Below, piece by piece: positions 35,739-45,082 of a DNA stretch of 64,000 nt. Position 1 is the stretch's first letter; each line of letters opens with the position of its first letter. Position numbers and translations under genes: made by a program. Where the stretch lies: positions 1 to 64,000 of the forward strand of contig NZ_MCUW01000010.1 of NCBI RefSeq assembly GCF_002873335.1. Reading direction: 5' to 3'. A model generated the notes under the pieces. That model saw nothing but the letters and a program-made list of their open reading frames with translations, was not told the origin of the DNA and made no database searches. Source of the stretch: Vibrio sp. 10N.286.49.B1. Lineage in GTDB: Bacteria; Pseudomonadota; Gammaproteobacteria; Enterobacterales; Vibrionaceae.

Positions 35739-35752
35739 CATGTCTAGATAAG
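35739..35752. promoter_or_regulatory. Second candidate PhnF operator before phnF
   Basis: CATGTCTAGATAAG shares TGTCTAGA-N-AAG with the palindrome before phnC and lies 14 bp before the phnF start codon. This suggests autoregulation within the operon. Confidence 0.5.
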
Positions 35753-35766
35753 TAATAAGGGAAAAC

Positions 35767-36462
35767 ATGCCTGTGTATTTGGATATTGCCTCAGTGCTTG
35801 AAAAGGAAGTGAAGGCCAATTTTGCCCCTGGTGATTACCTGCCCCCGGAATCAAGGCTGGCGCAGCGATTTGATGTTAATCGCCATACCTTGCGTCGCGC
35901 TGTCGATGAATTGGTGAACACCGGCATGATTCAACGCCATCAAGGCAAAGGCAATATGGTGGTTAGGCAGCCAAATGAATACCGCATTCACTCTGGGGCC
36001 CATTTTACCAAAAACCTCATAGAGCAAGGGGCACAGCCTCGCTGTGAGGTCATGGTATCGCGAGTGATGTCCGCACCATTAAAGATTGCGGCAAGCCTAG
36101 GCATAGAAGAGGGGCAGCGCATTGTGCACATTCGAACCCTGCGAAAAACGGAAAACATGCCACGCACGGTGATTGACCATTACCTCGCCAACCGAGAGTG
36201 GTGGACGGTGTTAAAAAACTTCAAAAGTGGTTCATTACACGAGTTCATAAAACGTGGCTTGGGTGTTGAGCTGACACGAAAAGAAACCAGTGTGGGTGCA
36301 CGAGCACCGACCAATGAAGATTGTCGTTTATTACAGATTCCAAGTACGACGCCAATCCTAAAAATTAAAACGAAAAATGTCATTAAAGGCACGAACATTG
36401 TTGCCGAGTTTTCAAGCTCGAACAGCCGTTCTGATGCCACAGAAATAATAATGGAGCATTAA
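35767..36462 (+). CDS. phnF: GntR/HutC-family phosphonate regulator PhnF
   Basis: This 231-residue repressor has an N-terminal GntR winged helix-turn-helix (YLPPESRLAQRFDVNRHTLR, then VDELVNTGMIQRHQGKGNMV). A UTRA effector domain follows (about 90-225). The position inside the phn operon matches E. coli phnF. Its effector is likely a phosphonate, phosphate or pathway intermediate. It probably binds the TGTCTAGA palindromes at 32900 and 35739. The stop codon directly abuts the phnG start codon. Confidence 0.92.
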   Translation: MPVYLDIASVLEKEVKANFAPGDYLPPESRLAQRFDVNRHTLRRAVDELVNTGMIQRHQGKGNMVVRQPNEYRIHSGAHFTKNLIEQGAQPRCEVMVSRVMSAPLKIAASLGIEEGQRIVHIRTLRKTENMPRTVIDHYLANREWWTVLKNFKSGSLHEFIKRGLGVELTRKETSVGARAPTNEDCRLLQIPSTTPILKIKTKNVIKGTNIVAEFSSSNSRSDATEIIMEH

Positions 36463-36909
36463 ATGACGGCGGTGACCGAAAGATCAAAGTGGATGTCTGT
36501 ATTAGCACAAAGTCAATTTGAAGAGCTACAGCAGCATTGGAAAGACGTCAGTATTGATACGGACTATCAAATGGTACGTCAACCTGAAATCGGGCTGACA
36601 CAAATTCGAGCAAGGATGGGCGGTACTGGGCGTGAGTTCAATATGGGTGACGCCACTATTACCAGAGCAGTGATAAAACTGCCAAGTGGTGAGTTGGGTT
36701 ACAGCTACATTCGCGGACGCAATAAGGCACATGCTGAACTGGCTGCCGTGCTGGATGGGTTATTACAAATATCATCGAATCAAACATCGTTGCTGACTCG
36801 CATCATTGAACCGTTGGCGGCAATAAAGCAAGAGCGAGATCAGTTAAAAGCCGCTGACGTTGCCGCGACGAAAGTGGACTTTTTTACTTTAGTTCGCGGG
36901 GAAGACTAA
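36463..36909 (+). CDS. phnG: C-P lyase core subunit PhnG
   Basis: This 148-residue subunit belongs to the PhnGHIJ core complex, which with PhnM converts phosphonate and ATP to the phosphoribosyl phosphonate. Recognisable PhnG features are PEIGLTQIRARMGGTGREFN, the segment DATITRAVIKL and GYSYIRGRNKAHAELAAVLD. Its start overlaps the phnF stop region (TAAATG). Unlike in E. coli, where phnG and phnH are tightly linked, a 223 bp non-coding gap follows. Confidence 0.93.
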   Translation: MTAVTERSKWMSVLAQSQFEELQQHWKDVSIDTDYQMVRQPEIGLTQIRARMGGTGREFNMGDATITRAVIKLPSGELGYSYIRGRNKAHAELAAVLDGLLQISSNQTSLLTRIIEPLAAIKQERDQLKAADVAATKVDFFTLVRGED

Positions 36910-37132
36910 TCAGCGGGAAAGATGAATTTGTGGGACAGACGCATCCACGTGGAAGTGTCATCCGGGAAGAAGATTAGCCCACGGGAAAAACAGTTTGCAG
37001 AGAAGAGATGTGCGTCGAGAACGCGAGTCTGCAGCCGTCCATTTTCGAGTGAGTGCTGCGTAAAGCTTCATTATTTTACATCAACAATATGATAACGGCG
37101 TGGCCAAGGTGCCAACCCAACAGGTAACCACT
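36910..37132 (+). other. Non-coding spacer within the phn operon
   Basis: This 223 bp gap between phnG and phnH has no supportable ORF and no clear terminator. Five GGA motifs fall within 36910-37000, three of them as CGGGAA. It is unexplained. Confidence 0.45.
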
Positions 37133-37747
37133 ATGACAACCATTACACCCGCCTTTCAAGATGCGGTACACGATAGCCAATACTGTTTCAGACAACTGTT
37201 AAAAGCCATGTCTGAACCCGGACAGTTGGTGACATTAGATAGAAGCCAAGGATTTGGCATCATGCATGCCGCCGCGGCACAAACCTTGCTGAGTTTGGCG
37301 GATAACGCCACCAATATTTGGTTGTCGCCCACTTTGCAAAACGATAAGGCTGTGTTGGATAACGTGCGCTTTCACTGCGGCGCTCCGATTGTATTTGAGC
37401 AAGCAGATGCCGATTTCGCTGTGATCGCCAAGTCAGATATCGCTCAGATTAGTCAACAACTCCTCGATTTCAAATCTGGGTGTGAAGAGTACCCAGATGC
37501 CGCGACAACCGTGATTATTGAGCTAGATTCGCTGACGTCCGGTCAACGATTATTGTTATCAGGTCCTGGCATTGAAACGACTGACGAGGCATTCGTTGGT
37601 GATGTGCCAGACGGCTTTTTGTCATTTCTCGAGTCTCGCCAGGAGCGCGTTGATTTTCCTCTTGGCATCGATTTGGTGTTGGTTCATGAAGAACAAATAC
37701 TGTGTTTACCCCGTACCACTAACGTTGAGGTTTCTCCATGTATGTAG
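37133..37747 (+). CDS. phnH: C-P lyase core subunit PhnH
   Basis: The protein has about 204 residues from ATG 37133; a GTG at 37100 is a less likely start. PhnH is a core subunit with a PLP-transferase-like fold but no cofactor site. Family features include TPAFQDAVHDSQYCFRQLLK at the start, MSEPGQLVTL, and the C-terminal FPLGIDLVLVHEEQILCLPR. It forms the PhnGHIJ complex with its neighbours. Its end overlaps the phnI start by 10 bp. Confidence 0.94.
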   Translation: MTTITPAFQDAVHDSQYCFRQLLKAMSEPGQLVTLDRSQGFGIMHAAAAQTLLSLADNATNIWLSPTLQNDKAVLDNVRFHCGAPIVFEQADADFAVIAKSDIAQISQQLLDFKSGCEEYPDAATTVIIELDSLTSGQRLLLSGPGIETTDEAFVGDVPDGFLSFLESRQERVDFPLGIDLVLVHEEQILCLPRTTNVEVSPCM

Positions 37748-38835
37748 CCGTGAAGGGTGGTGAAAAAGCGATTCAGCAAGCCCATAAACTTCAAGCTAAA
37801 AAACGTCGTGGCAACAAGGCGTTACCAGAATTAAGCGTGGCGCAAATCAGCCAGCAGCTCGCCGGTTCGGTGGACAGAGTCATGACCGAGGGTGGTATTT
37901 ACGACCCACAGCTGGCAGCACTAGCGATCAAGCAAGCCAATGGCGACCTAGTCGAGGCTATTTTTTTATTGCGCGCTTACCGTACGACGTTGCCTCGCCT
38001 CGCCACGTCTAACCCAGTGAACACCAGTGATATGCGCATCGAGCGCCGAATTTCGGCAACCTACAAAGATTTACCCGGCGGACAGATATTGGGTGCGACC
38101 TATGACTATACGCATCGATTGCTGGATTTTAGCTTGTTGGCAGAAGGTGAGCCACCATGCACAGAATCGAACTTGGAGCAGGAGGTCAGCGCTGAAATGG
38201 AACCTTGTCCGCAGGTGCTCGGTATCTTAGAGCGTCTCGAATTGATGAAAGTGGAACAAGACAATGAGCAAGTGCCAGAAGATATCACCATGGCACCTGT
38301 GAATTATCCGTGTGACCGTTCGGCTCGGTTGCAAAATCTTGTTCGAGGTGATGAGGGGTTCTTACTCGCATTGAGTTATTCAACGCAGCGTGGTTACGGT
38401 CGAAATCACCCGTTTGCCGGAGAGATTCGCACCGGAATGACCACCCTGTCACTGACACCCGAAGAGCTGGGTTTTTCCATTGATATTGGTGAGATAGAAC
38501 TTACCGAGTGTCAGATGATCAATGGCTTTGTTGGTAGTAAGACAGAAAAGGCTGCCCTGACTCGCGGCTATGGCCTGACGTTTGGTGCGACCGAGCGCAA
38601 GGCGATGTCGATGGCGCTGGTGGACCGTTCATTGCAGGCACCAGAGTACGGTGAAGCGGTGGATGGACCCGCACAAGATGAAGAGTTTGTACTGTCGCAT
38701 TCCGATAACGTAGAGGCCGCTGGCTTTGTGTCACACCTAAAGCTTCCACACTATGTGGATTTCCAAGCAGAACTTGAGTTGCTTCGTAAGATGCACGCTG
38801 AACATGATGCCGTGACGCAGGAGAAACAGTCATGA
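37738..38835 (+). CDS. phnI: C-P lyase core subunit PhnI
   Basis: This 365-residue subunit is the nucleosidase of the complex. With G, H and L it couples the phosphonate to the C1' of ribose from ATP, releasing adenine. Conserved blocks are MYVAVKGGEKAIQQAH at the start, LLRAYRTTLPRL, RRISATYKDLPGGQILGATY and GYGRNHPFAGEIRTG. The length matches the family (about 355-365). The gene overlaps phnH and phnJ, as expected for coupled translation. Confidence 0.95.
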   Translation: MYVAVKGGEKAIQQAHKLQAKKRRGNKALPELSVAQISQQLAGSVDRVMTEGGIYDPQLAALAIKQANGDLVEAIFLLRAYRTTLPRLATSNPVNTSDMRIERRISATYKDLPGGQILGATYDYTHRLLDFSLLAEGEPPCTESNLEQEVSAEMEPCPQVLGILERLELMKVEQDNEQVPEDITMAPVNYPCDRSARLQNLVRGDEGFLLALSYSTQRGYGRNHPFAGEIRTGMTTLSLTPEELGFSIDIGEIELTECQMINGFVGSKTEKAALTRGYGLTFGATERKAMSMALVDRSLQAPEYGEAVDGPAQDEEFVLSHSDNVEAAGFVSHLKLPHYVDFQAELELLRKMHAEHDAVTQEKQS

Positions 38836-39788
38836 ACCACGACAACACGCATACACACCTACAAGACGTGAAAGGTGGTCACAATACTGCCTCGAGCGCT
38901 GTCGCTGATAACGAACCGTCGTATACCGATACGGGTTACAACTACGGCTACCTGGATGAACAAACCAAGCGCATGATTCGTCGAGCATTACTTAAAGCCG
39001 TCGCGGTCCCAGGTTATCAGGTACCGTTTGGTGGACGAGAAATGCCGATGCCTTATGGTTGGGGCACTGGCGGTGTGCAAATTACCGCTGCAATTATTGG
39101 CTCGGTGGATACGCTAAAGGTGATTGACCAAGGCGCTGACGACACGACCAATGCCGTTTCCATTCGTGAGTTCTTTAAATCGGTCGCCGACGCGCAAACA
39201 ACAGAAAGAACGCGTGAGGCGTCGATCATCCAAACCCGTCACCGCATCCCGGAAGTCACGTTAGAGAAAGACCAAATTTTAGTGTATCAAGTGCCGATTC
39301 CTGAGCCACTGCGTTTTATCGAGCCTCGCGAAACCGAAACACGAAAAATGCACGCCCTGCAAGAGTACGGGATTATGCACGTCAAACTGTATGAGGATAT
39401 TGCTCGTTTTGGCCATATTGCTACGGCGTATGCTTATCCGGTGCGTGTTAATGACCGTTACATTATGGACCCGTCACCGATTCCTAAATTCGATAACCCC
39501 AAAATGGACAACATGGCCGCGTTGCAACTATTTGGTGCCGGTCGTGAAAAGCGTATCTACGCGATTCCACCGTTTACTAAGGTGCAAAGCCTCGACTTTG
39601 AAGACCATCCGTTTGAGATCCAGCAGTGGGAAGACCCATGTACGATCTGTGGCTCGACGGACACCTTCTTAGATGAGGTGGTGATGGATGATAAAGGCAA
39701 TCATATGTTTGTTTGCTCCGATACCGATTACTGTCGCGACCGAGTGGCAGAGAATGAGCTGATGCAATCACAGGAAGGTGTGGCATGA
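38832..39788 (+). CDS. phnJ: Carbon-phosphorus lyase radical-SAM subunit PhnJ
   Basis: This 318-residue enzyme cleaves the C-P bond of ribosyl phosphonate by radical SAM chemistry, yielding a hydrocarbon and ribose cyclic phosphate. The catalytic cysteines are all present in PhnJ spacing: Cys270, Cys273, Cys295 (Fe-S ligands, CxxC-x21-C) and Cys301 (thiyl radical residue, five residues on). The conserved block MDPSPIPKFDNPKMDNMAAL is also present. It is longer than E. coli PhnJ because of a polar, His-rich N-terminal extension of about 29 residues. It overlaps phnI and phnK by 4 bp each. Confidence 0.97.
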   Translation: MNHDNTHTHLQDVKGGHNTASSAVADNEPSYTDTGYNYGYLDEQTKRMIRRALLKAVAVPGYQVPFGGREMPMPYGWGTGGVQITAAIIGSVDTLKVIDQGADDTTNAVSIREFFKSVADAQTTERTREASIIQTRHRIPEVTLEKDQILVYQVPIPEPLRFIEPRETETRKMHALQEYGIMHVKLYEDIARFGHIATAYAYPVRVNDRYIMDPSPIPKFDNPKMDNMAALQLFGAGREKRIYAIPPFTKVQSLDFEDHPFEIQQWEDPCTICGSTDTFLDEVVMDDKGNHMFVCSDTDYCRDRVAENELMQSQEGVA

Positions 39789-40669
39789 ACATGCAGTTAA
39801 ATGATGCCCCTAAACAAGTCCCCGCTTGTGCGTCGTCAGTAGAGACGGTACAGCCAACAAGTACCGATCCACGTGCCAGTACAGAACACCCACTATTGTC
39901 GGTACGCAACCTCACTAAGCTTTATGCACCGGGTAAGGGCTTTAGCAACGTGTCTTTTGATATCTACCCTGGTGAAGTATTGGGCATCGTCGGAGAGTCT
40001 GGCTCCGGTAAGAGTACCTTACTGACTTCGTTGTCTGGGCGACAAGTGCCAGATAGTGGATCGGTACTGTATGTCCGAGGTAAAGGGAGCGAGCAAATGA
40101 CTCAGCTGGAAGACCTGTATGAAATGGCGGAAAGCCAAAGACGTCAACTGCTTCGCACGGAGTGGGGGGTGGTGCACCAGCATCCTATGGATGGGTTACG
40201 GGCTCGTGTATCTGCGGGTGGCAACATTGGTGAGCGTCTCATGGCAGTAGGCGAACGCCATTATGGCAACATCCGTGAAGCGTCAAGTAAATGGCTGACG
40301 GATGTCGAGATCCCTCTCGATCGCATTGATGACATGCCAACAACCTTTTCTGGGGGTATGCAGCAAAGATTGCAGATCGCTCGTAATCTGGTGACACATC
40401 CTAAGTTGATCTTTATGGATGAGCCAACGGGAGGGCTGGATGTGTCAGTGCAAGCTAAGTTGCTGGATCTGCTGCGCCGCTTAGTGACTGAGCTTGATCT
40501 TGCTGTCGTGATCGTGACTCATGATCTTGCGGTTGCTCGTTTGCTCGCACACCGACTCATGGTGATGCGCCGCAGTGAAGTCGTGGAGAGCGGATTAACG
40601 GATCAGGTCCTCGATGACCCACAACACCCTTACACTCAACTTCTTGTCTCTTCTGTATTGCAGAACTAA
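39785..40669 (+). CDS. phnK: C-P lyase ABC-type subunit PhnK
   Basis: This 294-residue ABC ATPase of the C-P lyase complex docks on PhnJ rather than on a membrane permease. Walker A is [16 protein letters not shown], the signature is [15 protein letters not shown], Walker B is [15 protein letters not shown], and the dipeptide-ATPase-like C-terminus has [16 protein letters not shown]. An N-terminal extension of about 35 residues precedes the ABC domain. It overlaps phnJ by 4 bp. Confidence 0.94.
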   Translation: MNMQLNDAPKQVPACASSVETVQPTSTDPRASTEHPLLSVRNLTKLYAPGKGFSNVSFDIYPGEVLGIVGESGSGKSTLLTSLSGRQVPDSGSVLYVRGKGSEQMTQLEDLYEMAESQRRQLLRTEWGVVHQHPMDGLRARVSAGGNIGERLMAVGERHYGNIREASSKWLTDVEIPLDRIDDMPTTFSGGMQQRLQIARNLVTHPKLIFMDEPTGGLDVSVQAKLLDLLRRLVTELDLAVVIVTHDLAVARLLAHRLMVMRRSEVVESGLTDQVLDDPQHPYTQLLVSSVLQN

Positions 40670-40680
40670 GGAACGCTTCA

Positions 40681-41493
40681 ATGAATGCTCATTTACACAA
40701 TGCCCGATTGCATGTAGCGAATGTCAGCAAGACGTTTGTTTTACACAATCAAGAAAGCGCTGAACTATCGGTTCTGTCTAATGCCAATTTTTCCGTTTCT
40801 GAGGGAGAGTGTGTGGTGTTAAACGGTCGCTCAGGTTCAGGCAAGTCAACGCTATTGCGCGCACTGTACGCCAATTACTTGGTCGATAGTGGTGACATTA
40901 ACGTGAACCATCAAGGGCGTTGGATAAACCTAGCCATGGCACAGCCTCGTGAAATACTGAATGTTCGCAAGCACACTATTGGTTGGGTGAGCCAGTTTCT
41001 ACGTGTGATTCCGCGGATTAGTGCCTTAGATGTGGTTATGCAGCCCATGATTGAGATGGGGGGGTGCCGCGAGCAAGCCAAAGCCAAAGCACAGTCATTA
41101 TTAACTCGACTGAACGTGCCAGAGCACTTGTGGAATATAGCTCCTGCGACATTTTCTGGCGGTGAACAACAGCGCGTTAATATTGCTCGTGGCTTTATTG
41201 TCGATTACCCCATCTTATTACTTGATGAGCCGACGGCGTCGTTGGATGCGACAAACAGTGCCGTTGTGGTCAATCTCATCAAAGAAGCCAAAGCAAGAGG
41301 GGCTGCCATCGTAGGGATATTCCATGATGAACTGACTCGTGATCAGGTCGCTGACCGTCTTTATGATGTGAAAAAGGGGGCGGCACCTTCAACAAACAAT
41401 GGTCAACCTAGTCAATCGGAACAGAAGCTCGTTCAGCCTTGCTCAAGTGTTGAATCCAATCTAACGACATCATCCATCTCAGCGTGTGTGTAA
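40681..41493 (+). CDS. phnL: C-P lyase ABC-type subunit PhnL
   Basis: This 270-residue ABC ATPase works with PhnGHI in forming the phosphonate-ribose intermediate. Walker A is [17 protein letters not shown], the signature is [15 protein letters not shown] and Walker B is [15 protein letters not shown]. The block [20 protein letters not shown] is PhnL-specific. A low-complexity Ser/Gln-rich C-terminal tail exceeds the usual family length. It lies 11 bp after phnK. Confidence 0.94.
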   Translation: MNAHLHNARLHVANVSKTFVLHNQESAELSVLSNANFSVSEGECVVLNGRSGSGKSTLLRALYANYLVDSGDINVNHQGRWINLAMAQPREILNVRKHTIGWVSQFLRVIPRISALDVVMQPMIEMGGCREQAKAKAQSLLTRLNVPEHLWNIAPATFSGGEQQRVNIARGFIVDYPILLLDEPTASLDATNSAVVVNLIKEAKARGAAIVGIFHDELTRDQVADRLYDVKKGAAPSTNNGQPSQSEQKLVQPCSSVESNLTTSSISACV

Positions 41494-41506
41494 CGGAGAA
41501 CATAGC

Positions 41507-42640
41507 ATGATTATTACTAACGTAAATCTCGTTTTAGATAATGAAGTGGTCAAAGGCTCTGTTGAGCTCAGAGATGGCAATATTGTCAGTATGTCGGATT
41601 CTCACAGCCAGGTTGCGGGTGCTTATGATGGTGAAAATGGCTACCTAATGCCTGGTTTTATTGAGCTACATACCGATAATCTCGAGAAGTATTTTACCCC
41701 TCGCCCCAAGGTTGATTGGCCGCCGTTTTCTGCCATGAGTGCACATGATACTCAGCTTATTGGCTCCGGCATTACGACGGTGTTAGATGCCGTTGCACTA
41801 GGGGACTTTCGTGAAGAAAAAAGACAAGCCAATTTAGACTTGTTCATTAACACGGTTATCGACAGCCAAAAACGGGGTTTAACACGTGCAGAACACCGCT
41901 TGCACCTTCGCTGCGAAGTCCCTCACGAAACGACAGTGGGCATGTTTGAGCGTTTTATTGACCTACCAGAAGTACAGTTAGTGTCATTGATGGACCATGC
42001 ACCTGGTCAGCGTCAGTTTGTGAATGTAGAGAAGTACCGTACTTACTACCAAGGTAAGTACAACATGAGTGATACGGAGATGGCGGCATTTGAAAAAATG
42101 CAGGTTGAGCTATCGCAACGTTGGTCAAAACAAAATCGAGACGAAATATGCCGCCAATGTCGTGAGCATAATACCCCAATGGCGAGCCACGATGATGCGA
42201 CAACGGAACATGTTTTAGAGTCCAAAGCGTTGGGCATGGCGATTGCGGAATTTCCTACCACCGTCGAGGCTGCAAAAAAATCCCATGAGCTGGGCCTTAA
42301 GGTCTTAATGGGGGCACCAAACGTTGTCCGTGGCGGGTCCCATTCTGGCAACGTGGCAGCGCACGAATTGGCGTCATTGGGTGTTTTAGATATTTTATCA
42401 TCCGATTATTACCCTATGAGCATACTGGAAGCGGTTTATACCTTAGCGGCGGATGAGCGCAATACACTCACGCTGCCGCAAGCGGTGCAACTGGCCACAA
42501 TAAACCCCGCGCAGGCATTAAATCTTCACGACCGTGGTGTGATTGCGGAGGGAAAACGTGCCGATTTAGTCTTGGCTAGACAAGTCGATGGCCATCCGCT
42601 GGTGGCACGAGTGTGGCGACAAGGTAAGAAGGTATTTTAA
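41507..42640 (+). CDS. phnM: Ribosyl-phosphonate triphosphate diphosphohydrolase PhnM
   Basis: The protein has 377 residues from ATG 41507, matching E. coli PhnM (378). An upstream GTG at 41486 overlaps phnL and is less likely. It is an amidohydrolase that removes pyrophosphate from the ribosyl triphosphate phosphonate. Motifs: the metal-binding FIELHTDNLEKYFTPRPKVD, MDHAPGQRQFV, ASHDDATTEHV, and SSDYYPMSILEAV near the C-terminal metal site. The ribosome-binding site is ACGGAGA. Confidence 0.95.
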   Translation: MIITNVNLVLDNEVVKGSVELRDGNIVSMSDSHSQVAGAYDGENGYLMPGFIELHTDNLEKYFTPRPKVDWPPFSAMSAHDTQLIGSGITTVLDAVALGDFREEKRQANLDLFINTVIDSQKRGLTRAEHRLHLRCEVPHETTVGMFERFIDLPEVQLVSLMDHAPGQRQFVNVEKYRTYYQGKYNMSDTEMAAFEKMQVELSQRWSKQNRDEICRQCREHNTPMASHDDATTEHVLESKALGMAIAEFPTTVEAAKKSHELGLKVLMGAPNVVRGGSHSGNVAAHELASLGVLDILSSDYYPMSILEAVYTLAADERNTLTLPQAVQLATINPAQALNLHDRGVIAEGKRADLVLARQVDGHPLVARVWRQGKKVF

Positions 42641-42643
42641 TCC

Positions 42644-43318
42644 ATGCAATACCACTCGATGACACAAGAAAACTCGTTCGAACCGAGTCGTCACCACCCC
42701 CAACTTTATTATGTAATTGGTCCGTCTGGAGCAGGAAAAGATACGCTTATTGATGCGATAAGGGCGGCATTTATCGGTGAGATTATTGTCGCGCATCGCT
42801 ACATCACTCGAGCGGCAGATGCGGGAGGCGAGAACCATGTCGCGCTGACGACAAGCGAGTTTAACAGCCGCCAACAACAGGGGCTGTTTTCTTTGAGCTG
42901 GCAAGCGCATGGCCTGCATTATGGTGTGGGGATAGAGGTGAAATCGTGGCTATCGCAAGGTCTATCTGTGGTTGTTAATGGATCTCGTGCCGAACTTGAA
43001 CAAGCTAAGGTTGTCTTTGGCGATCAGTTGCTGCCTGTGCTTGTTGCGGTGGATACATCGGTATTAAGGGAGCGCCTAACGAGTAGAGGCAGAGAGACGC
43101 CCCAGCAGATAGAACAAAGACTGCAACGTGCGCAGGCTTATGCCCCGGAAGGGGAGGGAGCCTGGATAATCAATAATAGTGGCACTGTTGAAGAGAGCAT
43201 CGTGCAATTTACCTTATTACACGAACGTCGAGTGCTTAACGACAATGAGGTTCAGTCGGCAAAAGAGCAATCGGTAAAAGTCGACTCGATAGAAGTACAG
43301 TCAGTGGGAATACAATGA
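42644..43318 (+). CDS. phnN: Ribose 1,5-bisphosphate phosphokinase PhnN
   Basis: This 224-residue guanylate-kinase-like enzyme converts ribose 1,5-bisphosphate to PRPP, the last step of C-P lyase ribose salvage. The P-loop is YYVIGPSGAGKDTLIDAI near residue 30. AHRYITRAADAGGENHVALT and the lid segment RLTSRGRETPQQIEQRL follow. A Val/Gln-rich C-terminal tail (EVQSAKEQSVKVDSIEVQSV) looks repetitive and non-conserved. Its end overlaps phnP by 4 bp. Confidence 0.94.
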   Translation: MQYHSMTQENSFEPSRHHPQLYYVIGPSGAGKDTLIDAIRAAFIGEIIVAHRYITRAADAGGENHVALTTSEFNSRQQQGLFSLSWQAHGLHYGVGIEVKSWLSQGLSVVVNGSRAELEQAKVVFGDQLLPVLVAVDTSVLRERLTSRGRETPQQIEQRLQRAQAYAPEGEGAWIINNSGTVEESIVQFTLLHERRVLNDNEVQSAKEQSVKVDSIEVQSVGIQ

Positions 43319-44082
43319 AACTTGTGATGCTAGGGACAGGAAATAGCGCGATGTTGCCTGTATATGGTTGTCAATGTGAGGCGTGTTTACAGGCGCTTGT
43401 TCATCCGGAGTTGAAACGTGAAAAAACCTCGGCTTACATTGAGCACAATGGACGAAAATTGTTGATTGATGCCAATGCGCCTGATCTTCTCCAACGCTTC
43501 CCTGCCGGAAGCATGGATTCGATATTAGTGACGCACTATCACATGGATCATGTACACAGTTTGTTTGATCTTCGCTGGGGCGTGGGGAAACCCATTCCCG
43601 TGATCTCTCCCGATGATCCCAACGGCTGTGATGATCTCTACAAACATGCGGGTTTGCTTGATTTTTCGACTCGTGCCTATCCGTTTCAAGCGTTTAGTTG
43701 GCAAGACGTGACGATCACGCCACTGCCATTGAATCACTCCAGAGTTTGTCTTGGTTATGCATTCGAATGGAATGGCCAATGTCTTGCGTACTTGACCGAC
43801 ACCAATGGGCTGCCTGATCAAACCAAAGAGTGGCTAGCCGCTCGCTCCGTTCAATGGATAATTACTGATTGTAATTATGCCTCGATAGAGTGTAAAGCAA
43901 CGCGGTTACGACAAAACCATAACGATGTGAATCAAGTGGTTCAGATGGTCGCAGATTGCCAGCCAGATAACTTAGGGTTGATACATGTCAGCCACGATAC
44001 CGTCAATTGGCTGAGCCGCCATAGTCATACTCTTCCCCATTCAATTCAACTACTTTGCGACGGTCAGGAGATCACGCTATGA
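43315..44082 (+). CDS. phnP: Phosphoribosyl 1,2-cyclic phosphate phosphodiesterase PhnP
   Basis: This 255-residue metallo-beta-lactamase-fold phosphodiesterase opens the cyclic ribose phosphate made by PhnJ. The structural zinc motif [11 protein letters not shown] is near residue 20, the catalytic HYHMDHVHS (HxHxDH) near 75, and further metal ligands are in [20 protein letters not shown] and [10 protein letters not shown]. It overlaps both neighbours by 4 bp (ATGA). Confidence 0.95.
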   Translation: MKLVMLGTGNSAMLPVYGCQCEACLQALVHPELKREKTSAYIEHNGRKLLIDANAPDLLQRFPAGSMDSILVTHYHMDHVHSLFDLRWGVGKPIPVISPDDPNGCDDLYKHAGLLDFSTRAYPFQAFSWQDVTITPLPLNHSRVCLGYAFEWNGQCLAYLTDTNGLPDQTKEWLAARSVQWIITDCNYASIECKATRLRQNHNDVNQVVQMVADCQPDNLGLIHVSHDTVNWLSRHSHTLPHSIQLLCDGQEITL

Positions 44083-44723
44083 GCCAACCACTTTCTACCC
44101 CATTATCGGCTGAACCGAGTGTTTCTGCTTGTGTGAAACTGCACCAAACGGAATTAGGCCATTGGACCGAAGTGTCGAACCGTTGTGTGCTTAATAACGT
44201 CTCTTTGGGGGATTACAGTTACATTCAAAATGACTGTAATCTCATGTTTACCTCCGTTGGTAAGTTTACTTCCATTGCCTCCAATGTACGGGTTAACCCA
44301 AGTAACCACCCTTGGTGGCGGCCCACATTGCACCATTTTACCTATCGTCCGGGAAAATATGGACTAGGAGAAAACCCAGCAACACTCGATGACGAAGTAT
44401 TTTCTTGGCGTGAAGAGGATAAAGTTATGATTGGTCATGACGTCTGGATCGGTCATGGCGCGATTGTCTTACCTGGCGTGACGGTGGGTAACGGTGCCAT
44501 TATTGGTGCAGGAAGTGTGGTGACCAAAGATGTGCCCGCTTACACCATTGTCGTGGGTAATCCTGCGCGTGTTCTACGCCCAAGATTTGAGGATAACAGC
44601 TACGCTGATCGGCTAGATAAGCTGGGTTGGTGGCACTGGAGCGAAGAAAAAATTGCGTTAGCATTACCTATTTTTCAACGAGATTGTGGTGAGTTTTTGG
44701 CACACTTTGAAAACCTTCAATAA
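44079..44723 (+). CDS. Hexapeptide-repeat acyltransferase of phosphonate clusters
   Basis: The protein has about 214 residues from ATG 44079. It is a left-handed beta-helix transferase with hexapeptide repeats ([40 protein letters not shown]) and the canonical end [11 protein letters not shown]. It matches the family annotated as a phosphonate metabolism hexapeptide transferase. Its acceptor is unproven; an aminoalkyl-phosphonate is plausible, because phnO, the GNAT acetyltransferase of E. coli, is absent here. Last gene of the operon. Confidence 0.88.
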   Translation: MSQPLSTPLSAEPSVSACVKLHQTELGHWTEVSNRCVLNNVSLGDYSYIQNDCNLMFTSVGKFTSIASNVRVNPSNHPWWRPTLHHFTYRPGKYGLGENPATLDDEVFSWREEDKVMIGHDVWIGHGAIVLPGVTVGNGAIIGAGSVVTKDVPAYTIVVGNPARVLRPRFEDNSYADRLDKLGWWHWSEEKIALALPIFQRDCGEFLAHFENLQ

Positions 44724-44747
44724 GATTTTCGTCAAGACTGGCGAACG

Positions 44748-44782
44748 GCAGGTCATTCATCGTGACCGTATAAATGACCTGC
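44748..44782. terminator. Hairpin at the end of the phn operon
   Basis: The 10-bp stem GCAGGTCATT / AATGACCTGC with a 15-nt loop lies between convergent genes. It lacks a T-run, so terminator function is uncertain. Confidence 0.45.
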
Positions 44783-44788
44783 ACGTAT

Positions 44789-45082
44789 TTAATCCCACAT
44801 TGCGTCGGCAATAATTTCATCTTCAATGTCGTCTTCAATGGCTCCGGACACCATTTCGTCTGCGAGGTAGTTCTCGCAATCAACGTCATCATAGGCGCCT
44901 GATATGACGCCAGCGGTTGCACCAATTGCCGCGCCAGCAGTGGCATTACCTGCGACTGCGCCAACGACACCCCCAACGACAGCACCCTCTACAGCATCAG
45001 TGATTTCGTTACCGGCCTCACAAGGATGATAAGCGTGGGCACCAGTCGCGATAAGTGTCATGAGTAGGATGGATTTTTTCAT
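44789..45082 (-). CDS. Small secreted glycine-zipper protein
   Basis: This 97-residue protein has a Sec signal peptide (MKKSILLMTLIATGAHA). A glycine-zipper stretch of alternating Gly/Ala/Val (GAVVGGVVGAVAGNATAG, AAIGATAGVISGAY) follows, then a very acidic tail (EDDIEDEIIADAMWD). Two Cys may pair. Glycine zippers insert in or associate with membranes. The function is unknown and no operon partner is evident. Confidence 0.68.
   Translation of the reverse strand: MKKSILLMTLIATGAHAYHPCEAGNEITDAVEGAVVGGVVGAVAGNATAGAAIGATAGVISGAYDDVDCENYLADEMVSGAIEDDIEDEIIADAMWD

Noticed and set aside
44154..44367. Overlapping short ORFs on both strands inside the hexapeptide transferase gene
   Set aside because: They are shadows of a well-supported gene with clear hexapeptide repeats.
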